Of a DNA stretch of 64,000 nucleotides, positions 36,101 to 48,500 are shown piece after piece. This DNA is from Apostichopus japonicus (lineage: Eukaryota; Echinodermata; Holothuroidea; Aspidochirotida; Stichopodidae), in contig NC_092577.1 in the NCBI RefSeq assembly GCF_037975245.1, positions 29,072,398 through 29,136,397 of the forward strand, in the 5' to 3' direction. The notes beneath the pieces were generated by a model, which was not told the origin of the DNA, searched no databases, and was given only the letters and a program-made list of their open reading frames with translations. Positions within the stretch are counted from its first letter, which is position 1, and each line of letters opens with the position of its first letter. The position numbers and the translations under genes are program-made.

Positions 36101-39100
36101 TTTGGTCTTCCAGAAACAGGTAATGAAAACATTTATATAAACGAAACATCCATGCTACATTAAGACCCGGCGGATATGATGTATGAAATTTCGTTTGAAA
36201 TTTCGATGCACTGAAGGAGTTGGCTCACCTTTGAAGAAATATCCCTTGCCATTTCTTCCCCAAACAACGGCCGCGTCAATGTCGTCTGGTAGTCCTGGCC
36301 ACCCAACAGCAATTTTTATGGGGTAACCGTTATCTATTGTGGTTCCAGATGTACGCCAGTATTGATTTCCCTGTCAGAGATAAGAAAACTGGTATTTGAA
36401 AGTTGAAACTGAGAGATTTTGAAACCTGTTGTTGAGAATGTTGATGTTTGTGCCCTTTATTTGTAAATATGAACAGACCACTAACGATGATTTGAAGTGA
36501 TAATTGACTTGTATATATAGTAAATAACGATAAATGTTTGAGTGAAACCAGTTGCAGATGTTTCACCCGCCAATGTGTGTGTTCAGTTTTAAAAACGAAT
36601 TCACATCAGCTATTGCGAAATTGCACCGTCCCTTACACAAGGGTATAAAATCAACGAACATTCCGATAACATGCATAAGATTTGTGACATTCTTAAACTT
36701 AATTACTACTTAAAAACTTAAAACGCAAATGCCATTACCTCATGTAGTAGACGGTGTCTCCTCTATACTAAGCGGTGTAGATATTAAACGAAAGACTCTC
36801 TCGCCCTTTTGTTAAACTACAGTATATCTTACAGGTTACAACTTACCTTAAAGAAGTAAGTTTTTCCATTAGGCCAGTAAACTGCAGCGTCGAGATTTGT
36901 TGGAAGACCGGGAAAGACCTCACATATGGGTTTAGGATACCCAGAGGCAACATCCGTACCTGCGTCGTTCAACTGAATCACTAAGTCATTCTTGAATGCG
37001 TACGTCTTTCCATCAGAGGTGCTTGTTATTGCATCGAATTGTCCAGAAATACAATCATCTGTAAAATAATGTTGTACATTTTGTCTCAGTAATTTCCTAA
37101 GTGTGTATGTATGTACGCCCATTATCTGTTGCACCATGAACCCTACATGATAGCTGCTATTCATTGACTGGATGTGAACTCAGCATTTTGTTATCTATTA
37201 AGTTACATACAATTCGATGCCAGGGAAGACCACGTCATGTTTGGATTGCCCTCAACAACTCACTAAATTTTTTCTCACTTAATATTATCGGTATTTTGAT
37301 TTGCGACTAAAACTTTCGTACAAGTTTAAACTCAACCTAACATAACCTAGAGGAACTTTTGCAGCTATTTATAAGTTTTTCTAAACTGATAAATGTATTT
37401 TTTGTTTCCAAATTTTCACAAAGTTAATCAGCAGAAAAATGGATTACTGTTTATTTTTCCAAGAAGGTTATATTTTTCCAAGAAGGTTATAGTTTTCATG
37501 TTCCATACCACTATTAGAGTCAGTGTACACCCACCCGAAAGGTTACCGTAACCGTCAAGGAAAGTAAATTTACTGAAGTGACTTTTTTGTCGTGTTTTCC
37601 GTCATCATTAGTTCTTAAATGTTTGATGTTGGATTAAGACGATGAAATTAATTACTGATGGCGTAAAGTTCAGGAGGATTGAAATTCGTGGATGAACGAG
37701 GAAGATTCAGACGCCCAAAACTAACCGATCATCGTGGGTAAATTTGTATTAGCCATGATAGTCCTAGCCATCGACGATCATATGGTGGGTAGGATATGTT
37801 AGTTGATAACTTGGAAGGTGGAGAATTGTATTTGAGGATAATGGAGCAATTAAAATGGTGCGACACATGTACTCACTGTGGAGACAATAGTGAAATATGA
37901 CTGTTTAAGGACAATGGAGGAATTAAGTGTGGTATGTATGATGCACTCACCGTGGAGACACTATTGATAATTTGATTATCCTAGTAAAATGGAGCAATTA
38001 ATTGTGGTAAGACACTATTCATAATTTTTAATGTTTGAAGGACAATGGTACGACACATGCACTTAATGATGAATTTGGAATATAAGTGAAATTATCATGA
38101 TTGTGTTCTATATCTCGACTAATTAACATTAGTCAGTGGTAAATAACGTGACTATCGAGCACGTAGCCTTCTTCTCAAATACATCTTATCAGGCCTTTAG
38201 ACAGAAATATCAAATTTGTTGGCAGGTGGACTAACATATTAAGGAGTGGCACAGTGGCTGTGTCCTGTAACATGTGAAGGTTATGTACACATTGCGGTGG
38301 CACAAATGGGGTGGGGTATAGTAGATTGCTGATCCTAACCTACTGTGGGTATTAATGTAAGATTTAGTTTAGTTTGGTTTAGTAGAAAAAAAGGATCAGG
38401 AGGGACACTCAAGTCCTCACTTAGGACCCTATAGGAGAGAGGGAAAAACTGAAGACACAAACACTCAGAACCGATTACAATGCTTAAAGTGCTTGTCCAA
38501 AGCATTCTTAAACCCATTCACACTACTTGCAAGTACAACTTTCTCAGGCAAACCGTTTCACTTATTGACAACCCTATTAAAAAAAGTTATGCCGAATATT
38601 AATCCTACTTTGTGACTTTTGAAGTTTAAGACTATGACCTCTGGATAAATTGTCAAAACCGTACATAATCTTGAAAACCTGAATCAAGTCACCACGTAAC
38701 CTCCTAAGCTCCAATGTGGTTAGATTCAACAGTTGTAACCGCCTATAATAAGGAACACCCTTTAAGGAACTAATCATCCTAGTAGCCCTCCTCTGGGCCT
38801 GTTCCAGTACTTCCTTATCCTTAGCAAAATATGGGTTCCAAGCCTGCACAGCATACTCCAGATGAGGCCTAACCAACTGCTTATAAAGCCTAACAACTAT
38901 ATCCTCTTTCAGTAAACTGAAGTTCCTCTTGATCATTCCTAAAACCAGGCTATTACCTCTTTTAGCAGCTTCGTGACAATGTTTAGAAGGTTGCAGAGAT
39001 GATTCAATGTAGATACCTAGGTCTCTTTCAACAAAGACCTCCTACAACTCCTCACCATTAAGATTGTATGTATACTATTGGTTACTACTACCAATATGCA

Positions 39101-42100
39101 TCACCTTGCATTTATCAATATTAAAAAGCAGTTGCCATCCCTCGGACCAGAAAAATATCTCCGCCATTGTTATTTATATAGGCAACAAACAACAAGGGAC
39201 CCAAAACAGACCCTTGTGGAACCCCACTAGTAACGTCCTGCCAAAAAGAAGCACAGCCTTAATTAACACCCTCTGTTTCCTATTACCAAGCCAATTCTCG
39301 ATCCAAGGCAGTAAATTCCCATTGATACCCATACTCTTCAGCCTAAGTAAAAGACGCTGGCGGGGAACTTTATCAAAAGCCTGCTGAAAATCCAGGAACA
39401 CAACATCTACAGACTTCTGCCTATTTAGTGCGCTGGTTACATCTTCTATAAACTCAAGAATATTAGTGAGACAAGACCTTTTTTGACAAAAGCCATGTTG
39501 AGACTCTCTGATCAAAGACTGACTATAGACTTTTTAACAATAGACTCCATGACTTTACAAACAACACTAGTGAGACTAACGGGCCTATAATTACAGGGCT
39601 TAGACTGATCACCCTTCTTGAAAATTGGGGTAATATTAGCACATCTCCAGTCCTTAGGAACGTAACCTTCATTCATAAATTTACTAAAACCAATGAGAGT
39701 GGAACGTAGAAATGGCGTGCAAAAGTTTTCAACAAATACGGATGGATTGCATCAGGTCTAGAATCTTAAGAAACGTTTAAACAAAGCAGCTCCTTTAAGA
39801 CAACCTCATCCGGAAATAAGACCGTATCCAGTTTAGGACCATCACTTCCCCCATGAAAATCTGGAATACTACTCATGTCTTCCCTTCTGTTAAAACCGAC
39901 ACAAAATAGTTGTTCAAAAGATCTGCAAGATCCTGCTATAGTAACTAAATTATCTGCCTGTGGTGCCCTAAGATCAACAATTGCATCTTTAATTTTCTGC
40001 TTTGACCTGACATAAGAAAAGATGGCCTTTGGGTTATCCTTAATGTTTAAGGCAATGTTATTTTCGAAATTCAATTTTGTATCAGAGACTAAGCGTTATA
40101 CCTTCAGCTGATGATTCAGAATTAGTCCTCCTAAACATCTTCCACATTCTACGTTTTTGCCTAATTGCACGACGACGATTCTGCCATGGAACATGATTTT
40201 CCATAATGACCTTATAATGACTTATCAGCTAAACAAATCCAAGACTGAAACGCACTCACATCTCTAAACAAATTAATCAGATCTGCACCCTTTAGTAAAG
40301 TTTCAATTGCCTCTGTGTCTGATCTCGTAAAATCATGGACTTTTTCCTTGCTAATATAATTTACGACCTTACAAACGACATCAAAAGCTAGTATATCATG
40401 ATCGCTAGTTCCTAGTTTTCCTAGACCCGTCAAATCAACAACATTGCTTGGATCAGAGCTAAAGACAAGATCAAGGATGTTATGTTAAGTAATATGCTGA
40501 TGTAAAGAGCAATCTTGCACAACATCTAGAAAGTTATTATATACCCTTCGTACCACGGGAACCATCTATACAATTAACGTCTGCAGGAAAATTAAAGTCG
40601 CCCATTATAACAACATCACTTTTCGCAGCGGTGACATCCCTATGTTCCGACGTCTCTATGTCCCGACGTCTCTATGTTCCGACAAAAAGAAAAAATATCG
40701 GAGCAATATTTTTTTCCAAAAATGTGTTTGTACCAAGAAAAGTAGCTTTGTGACCCAATATTTTTTTTCAAACATCAAGATATCGTTATCTTTGCTGCTG
40801 TTAGGAGAACGGTAAAAAAAGGGCCAATAGTTATAACATCACTGGACCTCCTGGAGTTGTTCGTGGACAACTCGCACAAGACAGAATTGACAAAATAATT
40901 TTAACAATTATATTTTTTCCAAACAATGGAATACAATATCTAACTAATGCGTTTGTTCTTGCGATTGCTATTAATGCTACAATGCTGAACAGATATGTCA
41001 GTGACATTTGTTTGGGACCTTGCTACGTTCTACGCCGCTAAACATGATTCTGAATAATGTGTTTAATCATTTGTTACAATAAGAATTCTAGTCAATTTTC
41101 GAACCTTTTGTGCCCCAAAAACAAAAATAATAATAATAATATTAATGTGTACCAGTATTCCCGCAATATATCATATATGCATGTAAGTTATACTGCGAGA
41201 ATATCTACGTAGAATATGTGTATAGACTTTACGTATATAGAGAATACACGAGTGATGACTAGTTGCAAATTGATCATTCCAATAGCAGAACATTTCTGGT
41301 ATCATTGAGACGGTTTGAATTTTAAATAGCAACCGTTGAAAGGATACGAGCAATGTCTCCAAATTCAAATGATATCATTTCTTAACTATGATCAAGAACA
41401 GTTCCGGGACGTTTTGTGTCTTGTAATATCAAAATCAAATGTATTCAAAAAATCACCGGCTGGAAAAGTAAGCTACTGAGATTTCAAAAGCTTAACTCGC
41501 ATTTCAATACTTGCAATGCATGATAAACCACGAACCATAACACAGAAAATAACATATTACGACCGTCCTTTTTCCCCCTTGTTCATTTAATGCTGAATGT
41601 TGGGGCAGTAATTCTTTTCACCCCATGGAAGTTATTGGCTGGAACAATGGCCACTATTTTCAGGGCAAACCAATGAGGGTACCAATTGAAGATTTAATTC
41701 AGGGGTCCTCTAGACGAGGACGCGGCTCAGAATCGAACTCCACTAGAGCTCTGTGGGATGCTATATACCTTTACCAGAGTGTGCCATACTCGATAGATGC
41801 AAAGTGGAACTATAACAGCTACGATACTTGCACTATTCGAGCGATAAAATCCATGAAAGCCAAGTATAACCTCAGTATATGCAGCAAGAAACTATCTAAA
41901 CTGTCAAGCATTGGACATTGTCGGAAAGAAATAGATTGAAGCAGACGTGTTTCAAAAACGCCAGTACTTTAACCTTACAAAATCTGTAGTTCGATTTAAA
42001 ATTGAAAGATTAGCTCCAAGCTACGCATATGGCTTCCCATAATATAACATAAAAATAAGACTTACCAGATGCAAATGTGTATGATGGTGCTACGAGCAGC

Positions 42101-42144
42101 ACCACAAGAAGGAGCGCCCCGCTTCGGTGTTGACGTTGGATCAT
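29880..42144 (-). CDS. Gene B: secreted two-domain hemopexin-like protein (7 exons, 459 aa)
   Basis: Exons on the minus strand: 42144-42066, 37058-36847, 36370-36229, 35933-35628, 34249-34041, 32026-31885, 30169-29880. The joined 1380-nt frame is open, with GT-AG at every intron. Residues 1-26 are the signal peptide. Residues about 29-238 form hemopexin domain 1 and about 249-448 domain 2, each with four blade motifs (FDAI, LDAAVYW, IDAA.VW, VDAAFQW) and entry/exit Cys. A Cys-containing linker (LDDVCVPDSCTASSGASG) joins them. The tail MKNKCFSNTCL follows domain 2. There is no enzyme domain, so the protein is probably an extracellular or coelomic binding protein; the ligand is unknown. It is divergent to gene D. 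Intron 1 holds the CR1-like LINE. Domain 2 resembles the last domain of gene D, which supports the gene end chosen. Confidence 0.87.
31885..32026 (-). CDS. Gene B exon 6: domain 2, blade 2
   Basis: 142 nt, phase 0 to 1. It encodes GDQYWRTSGTSLDSGYP and LPNDIDAALVWGRNGKGYFF. Acceptor TTTTTGTAG, donor G/GTTTGT. Confidence 0.9.
33014..33245. repeat. Diverged tandem array of about 20-23 bp units around AGATATCT
   Basis: About ten units of the type cagatatctgaaattaattt in both orientations, within the intron between gene B exons 5 and 6. The core is itself palindromic. Units differ at many positions, so the array is old. Confidence 0.75.
34041..34249 (-). CDS. Gene B exon 5: domain 2, blade 1
   Basis: 209 nt, phase 1 to 0. 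It encodes GCVSGNFDAIARTSNGNTYA, KPICDVFPGLP and LDAAVYWPNGKTYFFK. Acceptor CATTACAG, donor GTAGGT. Confidence 0.92.
34250..35627. other. Gene B intron 4
   Basis: Open frames at 34700-34990 and 34957-35220 on the plus strand have no recognisable domain or partner exons. I see nothing further here. Confidence 0.5.
35628..35933 (-). CDS. Gene B exon 4: domain 1, blades 3-4, and linker
   Basis: 306 nt, phase 1 to 1. It encodes GTKYWRYLVDLDRTEQGN, VDAAFQWSNGRTYLFKDE, WLGCPTNG and the linker DDVCVPDSCTASSGASG. About 250 bp are almost identical to exon 7. Confidence 0.93.
36229..36370 (-). CDS. Gene B exon 3: domain 1, blade 2
   Basis: 142 nt, phase 0 to 1. It encodes GNQYWRTSGTTIDNGYP, then LPDDIDAAVVWGRNGKGYFF. 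Acceptor CTGACAG, donor GTGAGC. Confidence 0.9.
36847..37058 (-). CDS. Gene B exon 2: domain 1, blade 1
   Basis: 212 nt, phase 1 to 0. It encodes DCISGQFDAITSTSDGKTYA, GYPKPICEVFPGLP and LDAAVYWPNGKTYFFK. Confidence 0.93.
38390..40625 (-). mobile_element. CR1-like non-LTR retrotransposon, degenerate (in gene B intron 1)
   Basis: Counterpart of 11130-13440. The C-terminal part stays open over 119 codons (KRNFSLLKEDIVVRLYKQ, PHLEYAVQAWNPYFAKD, RRLRGDLIQVFKIMYGF). The RT centre with VVFLDFQQAFDKVP lies at 39515-39174. Small deletions (for example about 42 bp near 40170) and stops make it inactive. Confidence 0.85.
42066..42144 (-). CDS. Gene B exon 1: signal peptide
   Basis: MIQRQHRSGALLLVVLLVAP then SYTFAS, with donor G/GTAAG in phase 1. 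The joined product continues SDDCISGQF, so cleavage after FA or S places the propeller at the mature N-terminus. Confidence 0.88.
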
Positions 42145-42257
42145 GATGTGCAGCGCGTAGGTTATCTGTCGTCTCAAAATTGAAACTAAATAATCCTCAT
42201 TTCGTCTTTAATTATATAGGTGTCTGCATCAACCTGATTACAATCGAAGCAAAACTA

Positions 42258-42471
42258 CGGAGAACCAAACGTTCCATAAATGTCACAAGTTACAAGTTTT
42301 CGACATGCTTATGTTGAATTTGACATGTTGATGGATGTAAAGACATATTGTTTTTTGTATATTATTTTCGACATTTTTGGAATTATAAAATTTTGATGTC
42401 GAATTGGACATACATGTTAACTTTGACACCTCACTTTCTTTTTCGACATTTATGGAACGTTTGGCTCTCCG
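42258..42471. mobile_element. TA-flanked MITE upstream of gene B
   Basis: Same element as 15192-15413, with TA at 42256-42257 and 42472-42473. It lies about 110 bp upstream of the gene B start codon, so it sits in or near the promoter of both duplicates. Confidence 0.75.
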
Positions 42472-42594
42472 TACAAAACTATAGACTATAATATCGCATG
42501 ATGTCAAGGTTGTACCAAGTAGATGTAGGTAGGTCACTTCTCCCTGGTCTAACCAGGGACCTGGCATTTACGCAGTTGTGGTTTTTCTGCTACT

Positions 42595-43968
42595 CTGTGC
42601 ATATATAATCAGTAAAAAAAAAATAGTTAGCTGCACGCATTTGTAGTTTACAAAGTTACCGACTGGTTCGATGAATATCGTAACCCAAGCGAATGAGCTT
42701 GTGCATAAGTATGCGGGCGAGCGTACGTTGTGTGTGACATATTGCTTGTATGAACGATATCTCACGAAGTAAACCTTGAACCAATCTCATATTTAGTGTG
42801 AAGGAGTACCACGATAATTAAAAGAAGCATATAGCTATTGGTTGACGTCAAAGTCATTTGGTGTCACTAGGGTCAAAATGTGAAAACCTTGTAAACACGA
42901 TATGCATGAGTGTGCGTGTGCACTTATTTTGTATTCTGACCGAGGACTTGAACAAAAGAATTCCAGGTCCTCGGATGTGATTTCTAAAGAATCACCACGT
43001 CCTCGGAAGAATTCTATTGTATGGAGTAGGGTACGTGGATTTGAAATATGAAGAAAAAAAACAATGGGGTTCTCGGTCTGAATGTAAAACAAACATGTGT
43101 GCTTGTGTGTGCCATCTTGCATGTAAAACAATATCTCGAGAACGTTAGCTTGGATCAATCACACAAGTAGTTTGTCGTTGTGCCACGTTACATACAGGAA
43201 GCCTATTGTATTTGGTGGAGGTCAGATGTCATTTGTAGTCACCAGGGGTCAAATTGTGGAAACCTTGTTTAATAATCTACCGTACCTCCCACCGGCCAGC
43301 CTATTAGATTAAATGTACGTTACGCCTCATTAGAAAAGAAGAGGCTGTTGGCAATTGGAAATTAGCTTATGGGCATCCGTAGTTATGAATCAAGAAGTTA
43401 CTAAGAACATAATACAGGTAATCATTGAATCTATAGCAGTAAGTTGCCGTCAGGAGGACGATACACCACTCCCACTATGATTTGGGCTTCAATGTAGGAA
43501 TACGCAATTCTATAATTAGCAACTACATTCAATATCGATATTTTAATGAGAAAGTTCTTTACGAGAGGTTTACTGAACTCGTTACTGACCCTCTGCTTGT
43601 CTTACAATGACTTTCAATTAATGTATAATTACTTAAGGATATATCCTGAGACATTTTGTCATTGAGCCCTGTTTCAGTTAAGCCAACAACTGATAAATTA
43701 AGAGTTATGATATAAAAACGATAGGTAGTCAGTTATGTGATTAATATTCCTCACCAAACTACGACTGTTATGACGGACAACACTGAAAGTGCCCTTATCC
43801 AATCCATTGATCTCATCCATATTAAAGGATTATATCATTTGTCATACATGTTAGACAATAAAAGAAACACAATGATGAAGAAACTGTTCAAATATCTTAT
43901 TCCGTTATGGAGATATTCAAGTTTAAAGTTCTATCTGATTGTGTAGAAACTGCTGAAATCAGACTAGC
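42595..43968. other. Non-coding stretch
   Basis: No supportable gene. Near 42889 there is a relative of the tgtaaacacgatat repeat seen at 16198 and 16508. The open frame 43158-42835 has no recognised features. Confidence 0.45.
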
Positions 43969-44197
43969 TGTGATGTCACATCCTCACATTTCTGAAAAGT
44001 CTTTGTTATTTTATTAAAATGTTTTGTGAGATTTTATGACTTACAACCACTGGATCTCATATTTGTCAAGGGAAGTATCAGAGATTTAACATCTGAAGCA
44101 TTTTTGATTATATTTTTTTAGATTTGTGAACAAAATGTAATTAATTTTTATTGAAATATATTCACACATGTTAAGAAAGTGAGGATGTGACATCACA
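43969..44197. mobile_element. MITE-like element with 19-bp perfect inverted ends
   Basis: tgtgatgtcacatcctcac (43969-43987) and its exact inverse complement (44179-44197) bound 229 bp of AT-rich sequence without a frame. Flanking duplication is not clear, and the core tgatgtca is itself nearly palindromic. Confidence 0.65.
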
Positions 44198-44284
44198 CCC
44201 TCACAGTAAGTCTTTCTACACCAGTCATTTTCAAAGAAATTTTTATATCTTTAAAGCGTGATATCTCCTAAACAGAGCATGCTA

Positions 44285-44849
44285 TCATGGTAGTTTCTTC
44301 ACTGTTCTGTTTGCCTTTTTAAGCTCTTTCATACAAGATAGACATGTCAGACACCTGAACCAATCCTTTAAAACAATTGAATCATTGCAAATGCATGTTT
44401 TCAAATAACCAGAGATGCGATTATCGATTAAGTCGGACAGGGCTTTTTCAATATCAATTGAGCCAGCCAAACAAGATCGGAATTCTTCATCAATAAAGAA
44501 CACAGCAAGAGTAGAGAGACTATATTACACAGGTCTATTGTGAACAGATACTATTACAGGTATGTTGTAATCAGATACTGTGTACAGGTCTAGTGTGATC
44601 ATATACTACGAGTTATATAGTGTGGTAATTACATACCTGTATGCATGGAAGTCTCATTGCAAGGGCCATTGTTGCACTCATGTATGTGATAAGTGTTACT
44701 AGCGAAGACCATTTCTGGATTTTTAAAAATAAAACAGATCCTGTTTGATAACATATCAAAAACGATGTACTTTTGTTGCTTCTCTGCAATTTTGCTGAGA
44801 GAACATATGTGCGGATTGATATCGAAGAGAAGTGTGCCACATGTATAGG
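44285..44849 (-). CDS. Gene E (partial): Cys-rich extracellular protein, last two exons
   Basis: Two minus-strand exons join in frame: 44849-44637 (213 nt, phase 1 to 1, donor G/GTATGT) and 44484-44285 (200 nt, ends TGA). The first encodes YTCGTLLFDINPHICSLSK ... NRICFIF ... HECNNGPCNE. The CG...FD...HIC spacing recalls galaxin-type repeats, but only loosely. The second encodes EFRSCLAGSIDIEKALSD ... TCICND ... WFRCLTCLSCMKEL. Both have several Cys, as in secreted proteins. A phase-1 start implies at least one upstream exon (a signal peptide?), which I cannot find before gene D begins on the other strand at 45509. The acceptors are only fair. Family and function are unknown. Confidence 0.4.
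44529..44611. repeat. Three 27-28 bp tandem units in gene E intron
   Basis: Units begin acaggtctattgtgaacaga, acaggtatgttgtaatcaga and acaggtctagtgtgatcata, at 44529, 44556 and 44584. Confidence 0.8.
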
Positions 44850-45508
44850 CTTGAAGATACCATACCACGATGACAGTATTAAATGTCAAGGAAAAAAGCG
44901 GCTATTAAATTATCTAAAGATGATTGTTGACCTAAATTATGTCAATCCATTGTTTAATAATTATAATATTAATCAAATGAATACCTTCTATTAATATTGT
45001 ACAAAACAACAGACTTTACATGGATGACTTTTAAAGGCAATTTGCCGTACTACAATTTGTAGTGCACGATAATTTAGTCCTCGAAAATCTCGCAATTTTC
45101 TATTGCGTTAGTATTGCTTGTAAGAAGCTGACCTGAAAGTCTGTGCGCTAGACTAAATAGTCCAGCCACTTCGATTGATGACTTTCACATTGTTTTCCCA
45201 AAACAGTCAACGTGGCATAGAAATACTGCCTTGAACATGGACAGACAATATTGACTTTCAACCGTCTTTCATTCGACATATCAAATAAACCATTGTGTCT
45301 TCATATTCTCGTATGTAAGTTGGTGCCGTGATTGAAGTATTACATTTCATTCATTGAACAAAGTGGTTTAACTGATTAAATCAATTGTTGTTTGGTAAGG
45401 TTGGAACAATGGGTGAAAGGTGACACCATGCTGACATTAATAAAAGGCATAGGAAATGCAAAGTACATCAGTTTGATCGTTGGAACCGAGAAAGAAAAAC
45501 AACCAAAT

Positions 45509-45584
45509 ATGATTCGGCGTGAAATATATGAAGTGTTCCTTGCTGGGGTGCTGCTCTCTATGGTTTCATGGTCATCAGCGAGTG
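45509..45584 (+). CDS. Gene D exon 1: signal peptide
   Basis: MIRREIYEVFLAGVLLSMVS then WSSAS, donor G/GTATGT, phase 1. In-frame ATGs at 45392 and 45428 lie upstream. I chose the third because it gives a signal peptide of the same length as gene A. Confidence 0.75.
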
Positions 45585-48500
45585 GTATGTATCATACTGT
45601 ACAATGTGCTGATTTAATTTCTTGACAAAACGTTTTTTTATGTTACTTTGCCTATTAAATAACATATATGCTATATAAAATATTTCTTTATAGAACCTAT
45701 GTTCTATGACAATCCTCGTAGAGGTGACGCTGGGCTGATTTACATTTATTTCTGTTTTCGTTATACATTAGATTCATGAAAAACGAGTAAGGCACCGACA
45801 AATTAAAACATAATTTTATTTGGTTAATGTTGCAGTACATATACAGAGATAGCTTCCCAACTTACAAAAATCCAGATATACTTAATATTGAATTTTTTAA
45901 GTTGAAAATCACGAAAGTCGTTTGTATTGCCCCGCTCAATTTTTCAGCAATGACAATCAAACATTTGTAATATATTTTCTCTCCGTTGCACACATCTGAT
46001 GTTCTGTAAAACTTTGTATTACGTCATAAGGCTGGAGTGACAAAAAAATGTATAGTGTGGAATGAATACCAAAAAGTCCTAAAAAAATTTACGAAGATCG
46101 CCATTTTCCTTCATTCCGTATGCAAAAAAAAATGGGCCCATGGTTTCATTAGTCCGAAACTTTCATCAACGTTCACGTAATGGTTGATTCATAAATATTC
46201 GTGCCAAAAATGGGATCCAAATATGTATTGAGCGTAACAACAACGGTGTAATACCTAGCCTACCTGTCATGAAGTGTTTAAGCTATTTCTTTGCTTTATC
46301 AGACTAGAGGTCTTTGCGTAAACGTTTGCTCACTTCGTTTGCGTTCTCAAAGCATTAATGTTATCTCTATAGTTTGGCAGTTTAACACGCTAAATATGTG
46401 TGTACAATATTACTATATGATATCAATCCATTTATAATTTAAAAGTGCCCCTTTTCGTAATAACAACAAAATACCTAATCCATAGTTTGTAATTAAAATG
46501 TGACATTTTGTATTTTCTTCTTTTTTCTTTTCTTTTTGTATTTTCGCAACAACAAAAAAAATGTCAGGGGAAAGACTAAAGAGAGGGAAGATTGAATGAT
46601 AAATCCCACATCCGAATTAAAAATGTTCTCTGGTAACTTGTCCACGAATACATATCTATTCCTGCGTCATATCAGACAATATCCTAAAAAAGAATCGTAT
46701 AATATCAACATTATACGGTATGAATTTTTGTTACATGGGAAGACGTATCTACCTCGAAAATCCATTGATTTGAGCTATAATTTGAGCTACAATTAGGTTA
46801 CTTCGTATCAGATTCACTCATCTCTCTACATGCAATATACATGGCGATGAGATACTGTATTCGGCTGGTGCTGCCGATAAAATACTCTATCGGTTACCAT
46901 AGCAACGGTTACCATGGAAATGATTGTTATGAAACTTTACGGGTATTAGCAGATCCATCATGGGGATATTGGAATAGGTAGTAGGGTTCCATTTTTCCAT
47001 TCAGACTTAATGATTGTGTGCCTGGGCATGAGACACATGCATGCAGACGTGTGACGTCATAGGGTTATAGCCTGGTTAAGTACGGTAACCAAAAACAGCA
47101 TTTTGGCTATTATGAGCATACCAAGTATACAAAATGGCCAAAACCTTCCAACTCATGTGGGATATCAGATTTGCAAGTTCACATCGCATAAATTAATGTA
47201 AATCAACAAAGGCCATGTGATCAAAGGAGGTCAAGCGTAACATTTGACCAAAGTTTTAACAAACCAGCTTTCCGAACTATTCCAAACTTCAAACTTGGTG
47301 GACCTTTTGCGGGGCATGGGATTTAGTACCACCTTAATCAATGACATCACAAGATCAAATATCAAATAAACCGCCAAAATAAAAAAAAAACATTACGCTT
47401 GTGCCAAACGACAAGATGGCCGAAACACTCATAATTAACCGTGTACATACCCTGAAAGTGTGCAATGTATTCATGAATGTAAAACACAAAAGGTTCTGTG
47501 ATCAATGTAGGTCAAAGGTCATGTGGGATAGTAGTGACACTCAATGCCGTTTAGAACATATTAGGTTATGAGATCAATCAAGTTCAAAGCTTCAGAAAGG
47601 TGTTTCGTTTATTCCAAACCGGAATGCTCATGCACTGCACAGACTTTATGGGTGCATGGCGTTGTGCAGGCTCCGAAGTGATGAGATCAATGTCTTCATA
47701 CAACCAAATAATATGATGATGACTGCAACTGCATTGATTGCATACTTAAATTAACTTTGTTGTGTGTATCAAATTACTGACTGTTCACTGACTGACTGCT
47801 TACATTATATTTGTCAATGGTTCTTAAATGGCTCAAAATGGCGTAGAAAGATAATGTTTTAACGATTTTGTTGGTTGAAAATGATTAAAGTCTCAATGTG
47901 TGTTTGCCAAATTTTAACTTCGACCTTCCCAGCTTACTGCCCTAAAAGTTCAGTTAAAATGACACCGTTGTATGCAATTTTCATATAAATAATCATTATT
48001 TTTATTGAGTTATCTGTCGTGAAACATTTTGAGCTGAATAAAATTAGCCAGATTTGTTAACGAGTCCGTAGATTCTACTAACGTCAATCAAAATTTGCAA
48101 GCCCCGCCCAACAGTTCATGCGCCAATCAAATCTCTGTTTTGTTAACGACCGTTTGGCCTAGACCTTACTTTTACTTTCGTGGCTAGCCTGTGTTTGGTA
48201 TATTTTCTTTCAGTCTCACCTATGTAGCTTGCGAAATTGCGTTATTTCCTTCCATTGCAAGGAATAAATGGGTGTTTTCAGACGTTTCCTCCTTGAAATT
48301 GGGTAAAAAGAGTGGACGATATACGAGTATACATAGGTTACATTTTTGTAATGAACATACTGGTATTAAGACTTTAAATTTCTACATCTTGAATAAAGGT
48401 CTAACTGTTATTACGTTCGTGCGTTCTGGTTATTGCCAGGCATGTCATAATACCTGCATAAGTTTACCACTGAGCTATTGAACCATGATACATGTTGATG

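Larger units (their letters stand above)
27897..42594. repeat. Segmental duplication, copy 2 (carries gene B)
   Basis: Direct-orientation counterpart of 1-15532. It has the empty sites of both copy-1 hAT insertions and lacks the LINE middle (junction about 28822). It also contains about 5.8 kb (about 30180-35940) that copy 1 lacks, covering most of the second hemopexin module of gene B. Confidence 0.9.

Noticed and set aside
45392-45508. N-terminal extension of gene D from the ATG at 45392
   Set aside because: It would bury the signal peptide behind about 39 polar residues. The ATG at 45509 gives the same exon length as gene A.
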